Part shown: in pieces, positions 58,221-64,000 of the stretch
Layout of the letters: every line of letters begins with the position of its first letter
How positions within the stretch are numbered: the stretch's first letter is position 1
Assembly: GCF_000165425.1 (NCBI RefSeq)
Contig: NW_001799166.1
Location: 126,459-190,458, forward strand
From: Paramecium tetraurelia
Taxonomy: Eukaryota; Ciliophora; Oligohymenophorea; Peniculida; Parameciidae
Length of the DNA stretch: 64,000 bases
Direction of reading: 5' to 3'
Position numbers and translations under genes: made by a program
The notes under the pieces: generated by a model
What the model was told of the DNA's origin: nothing
The model's database searches: none
What the model saw: the letters and a program-made list of their open reading frames with translations, nothing else

Positions 58221-58487
58221 ATGTTTATTAAATTTCAAAGATTATTTCTTAGAGATAAAGTCATGTCAAGAATTCATATTCCTTTGTAGTTCTACAACTT
58301 TATAATGATAAATTGTTGCATAGGAGCAAATGCAACTATTGCCATGGCAAGCTTCTTAAAAAAATTGATTGCATCAACAACTTGTAGGACATATTATGTC
58401 GATTTAAATGCTTATTTTTCCCTTTAGAAAATCGTAATTATATTAAATTTTAAACTAGATTTTGAAAAGTAATTTGGTGTTATTTGA
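58221..58487 (+). CDS. Possible small protein, 88 aa
   Basis: The frame runs from ATG 58221 (MFIKFQRLFLRDKVMSRIHI) to TGA 58485-58487. The middle, CCIGANATIAMASFLKK, is locally richer in G+C than the surroundings, which suggests constraint. A 25-nt GTAATT...ACTAG segment at about 58433-58457 would be a typical intron and would move the stop to 58513-58515. No family; moderate to weak support. Confidence 0.4.
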
Positions 58488-58817
58488 TTTTAAACTTGAG
58501 TTGAGCAATAGTTGATTGAATAGCTTATTTAGGTCTCATAAATGTGAAATAGACTGAACATTATTAAAAATTGAACATAATTAATGATTTTATATTAAAT
58601 ATTATTTTATATGGTATTTGATATAATTAGTATTTAGTTTTTATTGATGGAAATTAATATCGGAAATTTTTATAAATTTGGTGAATTCATAGAGGAGGAC
58701 ACTTAAATTATAAAAGAGTATAAATCTATGATTTAGATGAAAGACAATTTTGAAAAAAAATATTGATAATGACATATATGATATATTTGTGTTTATAATT
58801 TAATAAGCTTAATGTAA
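58488..58817. other. Gap without a recognised gene
   Basis: About 330 bp between converging genes (58221+ and 58818-). Only a possible last exon of the small plus-strand gene (to 58515) falls here. Confidence 0.45.
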
Positions 58818-59477
58818 TCAGATTTTGAATAGATTTTTATTAATCGCATGTTTTCCTTTCAAGTGACTTGTCTTTTATTTAATTTTTGAATTGTAAATGT
58901 AGCTGACACAATCTTTTCTCAAAAATTTATTACTAAATATATAAATCAATATTTACCACAACATTCTAAATAGTCGGATGAATTCTTCATCTCTTGTATA
59001 GTTGTTTATATGTGATAAATTTCTGATTTTATTTTAGATTTTGGTTATGAATCTGAAGAAATATGTGGCTTTTTTTTAACCCAATTCCTTAACGATACTT
59101 GAATTTTGTTATTTAATATATAAAATGACAGCCCGGGCATAGTTTTTCTGTAAATTAGTTGAGCCCTTCAACTGATTAACAATATTATTTCTATCAGAAT
59201 TTTCGTTCGAACACATAACTTTATAATCTTCATCTTTGTCATCTTAATCATCAATATCAAAATCAAAATTATGACTATCCTAGGCTTCAGGTGGCTTTGT
59301 TTCCTCTAGATTTTGTTTTTTTATGATGTTAAAACAATTCTAATTCGAAATTTCTTATTCATTTATTTAAGGTTAGGTTTAAACAACGATTTATTATGGA
59401 TAGAAAAAGTAGGGATTGTAAATTTACATTGGATAATAACAAAACATAGGTTGAGAGGGAATGTTATAATTCTACAT
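58818..59477 (-). CDS. Paralog of the 8518-9671 gene: Tyr/Pro/Gln-rich N-terminus, conserved C-terminal module, about 211 aa
   Basis: The frame begins at ATG 59477 (MQNYNIPSQPMFCYYPMQIY), low-complexity Tyr/Pro/Gln. An acidic patch follows (FDFDIDDQDDKDEDY), then the helical module GSTNLQKNYARAVILYIKQQ through EFIRLFRML and VSYIYNSKIKQKTSHLKGKH to TGA 58818-58820. An intron of 24 nt at 58933-58956 (TAG) is likely. The C-terminal module aligns by eye with the end of the gene at 8518-9671, with the same order FR...FL...V-Y-(I/V)-YNS-(K/R)-I...HLK, so the two define a family. The frame stays open upstream of the chosen ATG, so the start is uncertain. Confidence 0.6.
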
Positions 59478-60098
59478 TGAGGTTGTTTGGTTTTGCAAAT
59501 TATATTAATGAAATTATTTACGTTTCTTCTACGATAAAAATACCAAATTTATTAACAAATCAAAATCTTTCTTTATAAGAAGGATCCTTTATCGGTTATT
59601 TGTGAAAAAAGTATTCTTCTAAAACTGAGAGAAATTATTTAATGAGGTTAAAACAAATTTTTTTACTTTTACACATATCTAGAAATGCGATATTTTCTAT
59701 CTTCTTAGGATAAAGTTAAAGAACTATGTTTTAATCTAATTTTCAACTTTTTAACCCCAAAATCCTCCACTTAGAATATAAACTGTTTTGTGATGTAACT
59801 GACATATAAAAAATATTTCGGTTACATCAAGTACATAATATTTTTTTTTTTTAATATTCATCTACAAAAAGATATCTATATTGACAATATAGATTTTGAA
59901 CATGAAAGCATTGGAAAAATAGAAAATAAGACATATTCCCAGTTGTTTTTAAGGTTGACACATATAAAATATAATTTTAGAATTAATATACTTTATCTTG
60001 TCATAACTTTTTTAATATTACCAAAGAGGTTGTCTATAAGAATCCTCTTATTTTTTCATATACTAGAATTCAATATTTAGAATTTTCTTCTTAACATT
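59478..60098. other. Gap with a small ORF and an inverted repeat
   Basis: A minus-strand ORF of 38 residues (59560-59676, MCKSKKICFNLIKQFLSVLE) has coding-like composition. It may be an upstream exon of the gene at 58818-59477, but no intron joins them convincingly. An inverted repeat lies at 59791-59829. Otherwise AT-rich sequence with long T runs. Confidence 0.4.
59791..59829. repeat. Inverted repeat TGATGTAAC / GTTACATCA
   Basis: TGATGTAAC at 59791-59799 and its exact reverse complement GTTACATCA at 59821-59829, 21 bases apart. The left arm with its upstream flank (TTTTGTGATGTAAC, 59786-59799) is identical to the reverse complement of 39394-39407. The core resembles bZIP (ATF/CREB, C/EBP) half-sites, so it could be a factor-binding site. 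Confidence 0.6.
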
Positions 60099-60551
60099 TC
60101 ATGAAGGTGTAAAATAATTACAATTAATTTATATTTAAATAAAATTCTCAATAATTAATATACCTTCTTTCAGTCGTTAAATTATCCAACCCATTTATTA
60201 AATAAGAGTATATTTTTATTTTATTTTAATTTAATTTGTTTTATGTTTTTTTAACTATTTAACAATTACTTAAAATTTAGTTAATAGGTCATCAAATTCA
60301 AATTTGTCTCTTAATAAGATTTTTTCATGGAATTCCTTTTAGATAAGAATGTTGTTTAAAGATTTCAAATTATTCAGATATTGAACTTACTGATCATCGA
60401 TTTGTGTTAACTTATTCTTACAACTAATTATATGATTGCACAAAATTAGGAATTTTTAATCTAATTTTTCTAAATTTCTTTTTATAAGGTATGGTTGAGG
60501 ATTTTCTTTATTATAAGATGTCTCTGCGATTGTTTTTGCAATCTACAACAT
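60099..60551 (-). CDS. Small helical protein, about 150 aa
   Basis: 151 codons from ATG 60551 (MLQIAKTIAETSYNKENPQP) to TGA 60099-60101. Residues 30-110 form charged amphipathic helices (LEKLDQKFLILCNHIISCKN, VQYLNNLKSLNNILIQKEFH). After about residue 112 the sequence becomes more AT-driven and may include introns, so the end is uncertain. No family recognised. Confidence 0.5.
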
Positions 60552-60743
60552 TTTATTTGGCTAAGTATTTATCAAGAATTATTCAATATAGAAGCTAATT
60601 ATTTGATATTAATTGATTTTAATGAATAGCATTTTATTTTTTTTCTTTGGTTCTACCTTAATTCACAATCATTCTTCTCTCAACTAACTTATAAACAATT
60701 AACAAGAAATAAATGACAAAAGTCATGCATTAATTAATTATTT

Positions 60744-62462
60744 ATGCTATAATTATTTTTACTCATTGTTATTGCTAAGAGTTAAATAAATTTAGTTTGG
60801 CAGATATATAATCCAGATAGTGGATTAACATCGTAGGATTAATCAATAACTTTTGGATAATACAATAAAGAAATAAGAGTTTGGCCTTCAGATGGAAGCT
60901 CTTTTAAGAGTGAATTTTAATTATCCGGCAACTTGCCTATGAGTCCTCAATTTCCTATTGCAAGAATAAATAGTAAATACGTAAGCTTTTACGTTGGGAT
61001 AACAGAAAATAGTGGATCCACTCTTAGCTTATCTAAAACTACAAACTCGTAATATTAGTTCTCCTAGAATGCAATTACTTTTGTGCCATCCTCTAAACAG
61101 TGTGTATTAACTCCATCCGCTGATTTTAATACAATTCCTATAGGAGGGAAAAGGTAATTAACGTTAGATTTCATCAATTGTATACCAATTACAGGTTTAT
61201 AGATTAAAGTGTTATATGAAACAATTAGTAAGACAATAATCCAAAAAAACAGAGAGAGATTTGCTTTCATAGAAGTGTCTTCCTTAAATGCAGCTGTAGA
61301 CACTTCCATTTCTATATCATTCTAAGTGAATTCAACTTATTATCTGATTAGCACAATAACACTAAAGGTGGTTGCAAATTCATAATCTCTTCCTGTTTCT
61401 TCGATAGTCAATAAAAATAGCGGAACTTGTACTGGAGCATAAGCGGTATTCACATTTAATTGTGGAAAGAAATCAATGCTCTATTATAGTTATTCGTATT
61501 AGAATTAAGCAATAGATATAACCAAAATAAAGGAATAACTGCTATTAAATAGATTAGGAAAATAATATACAAATGTAAATACTTATGAAGGTTATGGATA
61601 ATCCTTAATGGCCGATAATTCAAATAAAGATATAACTCTGACTGGATTAAGAAGCAATACAGTTTATACTATTTTGGCTATTTGCGAAGATGAATTATAT
61701 TAATAGTCATAATCAGCAATATCATTTAATCGATGTGATAGCCAATAAACTATAAAGAAGATATAAATATAATCTTATCAATAATTTCAGACAATAAATT
61801 TGAGAGATATTGCTTGTGATCTTATGCTATAATTATCTTTAAAATAGAATTAAGTGAGTAGTGCAGATGGCATATTTTGTAATTAGATTGCATAATCAAA
61901 GATTAATGGAAATAAACAATATTACATTCCTTAAGTCAGTTAAACACAATTATCTACTTACACCTTTTTTGTATATCCAGATTATGCAACTACTTATGAT
62001 TATACTGTCAATAGTGTCTCAATTTCTCAATATGAAATTTAAAAACAAACTATTGAAAAGATCATTCCCAAATTTCCAACTGTTAATTAGGAATTTTTTA
62101 TTGCTGATGAAAATTTCTTAAATTTCACAATTACACTAAAAACAGATGGATTCATTTCAATTGGATTAGACTTATTGTAAACCTCTCTTCCTGATTAATA
62201 TTAATTTTCAAATGGATTAAATTATCTAAACAATCCATTCATCAAGTTTTATAGGAAGTTCCTAATAGCAAATGAATAATATTGGTTTTAGTTTAAATTG
62301 AGTGATAAAAATGATTATTAGTTAATATATTAACTTGCATCAAACCCCTCAGATGGAGCTTAATATTCTCCTTTACAGGTGAGGAAATTTACATTAGTGC
62401 AAATGCAAGAAATTTACAATATTATTATTTGTTTGAGTTTTATAATGTTTTTTAATCTTTGA
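60744..62462 (+). CDS. Secreted or surface protein with beta-rich repeats, 572 aa
   Basis: An intronless frame of 573 codons runs from ATG 60744 to TGA 62460-62462. The signal peptide is MLQLFLLIVIAKSQ. The long extracellular part is rich in Ser, Thr, Asn, Gln and Tyr with alternating hydrophobic residues, as in beta-sandwich domains. Examples are SITFGQYNKEIRVWPSDGSS, YVSFYVGITENSGSTLSL and the fibronectin-like LTGLRSNTVYTILAICEDE. Scattered Cys pairs occur. A hydrophobic C-terminus (IYNIIICLSFIMFFNL) suggests a GPI signal or membrane anchor. It is probably a cell-surface or adhesion protein; the family is not certain. Confidence 0.72.
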
Positions 62463-62937
62463 AATAATAATAATATTATATAAGATATTAATTTCTTTTA
62501 TAATCTATGTATGCTAACTTGTTATCCTTAAAATCCTTATAGACCTCCAATTATAATTGTAATTTTTCATAATTGAAAATAATCAATAGAATTGGTATAT
62601 TAGAAATCCATATAAGAAAATAAGGACCTATATAATGAATTCAATTGTTTTGGTAACATAAATACATAAACCTAAAAATTTCAAATTTAAAATAATCTTT
62701 CTATATTCATATACAAACTTGATCATTTAAGCTCGGAATATAGTTGTTTATTTCTAGATGTTTACTTATAATATTTTACTAGAAATTAAAGTCTGATACT
62801 CTAATTTAGTATATAAGAAATCAATAATTCTGAATTTGAAAAATTAAGGCGTATTTGATGACATGAGAATAATCGAAATTGGTCATTTTAATTATTAAAA
62901 ATGATTGATGTAAGAGATAATTAATTTATTAATTTTG
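62463..62937. other. Intergenic stretch with possible minus-strand membrane protein fragments
   Basis: Two minus-strand frames look partly coding. One is from ATG 62886 (MTNFDYSHVIKYALIFQIQN). The other is near 62520-62640 (YFLIWISNIPILLIIFNYEK, LEVYKDFKDNKLAYIDYKRN). They would need introns I could not place. This may be a small membrane-protein gene or a decayed one; the evidence is too weak for a CDS call. Confidence 0.35.
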
Positions 62938-64000
62938 ATGAAATTAGTGATTATACTTTTGCTTTGTCATATGCTATATTGTGTGGATGTTGATAAAAAC
63001 ACCTTCTCAAATTACAAGGACGTGAAAACACAACATCTTCACATAGAGTGGCTGTTGAATCTGAATGATAAAGTAGTTGATGGATCGGTTGAATACACAT
63101 TGAAGGTTTTTGCAAATTAATTGAGTGAAGTAAGAGAAATGTGCTAAAGTAGGTTCATTTGGACATTTATAAAATGAATATCCTGTTTATCTATTATCCA
63201 AGCAATGGTCAAGTGTTGAAGTATCATGTAGAATCTGATCCAATTCAGAAAGATGAATAAGGGGATAAATTGGTGATCGAATTAGGGTAGGTGTACAAAT
63301 ATGGTGAAATTGTGAAATTCAGAATCAAGTATCAAATTGGTGAGGATGCTAGAGCACTTAGCTTTATGGATCCATCATAAACAGATGATAAAAGTATATA
63401 GAATAATCATTATGATTAGAGGCTCCATATTTATTTTCATAATGCGAAGCCAACAATTGTAGATCGATGATTCCATTACAAGATACTCCAAGCATCAAAT
63501 TTACATATTCAGCCACAGTGATCACTCAATCACCATTGATAAATGTGTTTATGAGTGGAAATAGATTGCAAACTCAGAAATTCGAATTGATGGGCAACTA
63601 TGAAATGAATTCCATTGCCAATATCTTTCAATTTGAATTAAACATCAAGATTCCAGCTTATTTGATAGCTATTGTAGCAGGTACAGTGGAGGAAAGATCA
63701 ACTGGAGCAAGAACAGCCGTTATCTCTGAATCTAAAAATATTCAGAAATACAAAGACGAATTAGAAGACTTAGATCAATATGTGTAGTACCTTGAAGATT
63801 ATATTGGTGAATATAAATGGGGATCCTATAAGATCGTGATCTTACCAGCTTCATTCCCTTTCGGAGGTATGGAGAATCCACTCTTAACCTTTGCCAATCC
63901 TACAATTATAGTTGGAGATAAGAGTGGAGTGAGTGTTGCTGTCCATGAAATCGCTCATTCTTGGTTTGGAAATACAATCACATGCAACAATTGGTCAAAT
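62938..64000 (+). CDS. M1-family aminopeptidase, leukotriene-A4-hydrolase-like, with signal peptide (partial)
   Basis: It starts at ATG 62938 and runs off the window. [17 protein letters not shown] is a hydrophobic signal sequence. The N-terminal beta domain is followed by [14 protein letters not shown] and, across intron 63394-63419 (26 nt), [20 protein letters not shown] then [11 protein letters not shown]. Next are [20 protein letters not shown], the substrate-binding GGMEN ([14 protein letters not shown]) and the zinc site [10 protein letters not shown] (HExxH). Intron 63130-63152 (23 nt) is also required. The order and spacing match LTA4H/RNPEP rather than other M1 enzymes. Those are usually cytosolic or have no classical signal, so secretion or lysosomal location would be a ciliate feature (inference). 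The catalytic Glu 18 residues downstream and the C-terminal domain lie beyond the window. Confidence 0.93.

Overview
This is ciliate macronuclear DNA, almost certainly from a Paramecium species. It is about 72-75% A+T. TAA and TAG are read as glutamine throughout and TGA is the only working stop, so genes appear shattered under the standard code. Genes are packed tens to a few hundred bases apart on both strands. Introns are tiny, 19-44 nt and mostly 22-29 nt, and usually start GTA and end TAG. I rebuilt gene models by hand with this code. Most models whose introns I could fix have spliced lengths divisible by three. Exceptions are flagged.

Layout. 1-15.0 kb: end of an unknown gene; two very large paralogous multi-pass membrane proteins of the TmcB-like type (363-5358 and 9953-15013, minus strand); between them two unknown proteins, a mitochondrial oxaloacetate-type carrier (7492-8476, plus) and a Q/N-rich protein (8518-9671). 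15.2-20.3 kb: small and coiled-coil proteins, a His-rich small protein carrying nested inverted repeats, and a CXC (tesmin/TSO1) protein. 20.4-29.5 kb: a TMEM128-like membrane protein, a membrane-anchored Cache-like sensor, an ankyrin-repeat AGC kinase, RAD50 with its zinc hook and, divergently from RAD50, a small protein joining an HMG-box-like segment to a histone fold. 29.7-39.0 kb: unknown proteins, the CaaX prenylcysteine methyltransferase ICMT, a Cys-rich secreted protein and a long TPR protein. 40-46.5 kb: an EGF/transmembrane/RING-H2 protein whose start overlaps the start of a hybrid histidine kinase; a protein with a C-terminal polyglutamine tail written almost wholly in TAA codons; a NAP-family histone chaperone. 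46.5-57.2 kb: a coiled-coil protein, TVP23, glutamine cyclotransferase, a tRNA-Met(CAT), a decayed copy of the complex I NDUFA9 gene, a second hybrid histidine kinase, a small protein and the splicing factor cactin. 57-64 kb: a sparser, AT-rich zone with a few small genes, a large secreted protein and the first third of an M1-type aminopeptidase with a signal peptide.

Themes. Chromatin and DNA repair (RAD50, HMG/histone-fold protein, NAP, CXC protein), two-component signalling (two hybrid kinases), membrane traffic and lipid modification (TVP23, ICMT, RING-H2) and RNA processing (cactin) are represented, but neighbours do not form operons. No CRISPR arrays, transposons, virus-like elements or telomeric repeats were recognised. 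The NDUFA9 relic fits the loss of duplicate genes known after Paramecium whole-genome duplications.

Limits. All identities rest on motifs recognised by eye. No similarity search was run, so family names for divergent proteins and the exact ends of several gene models need checking.
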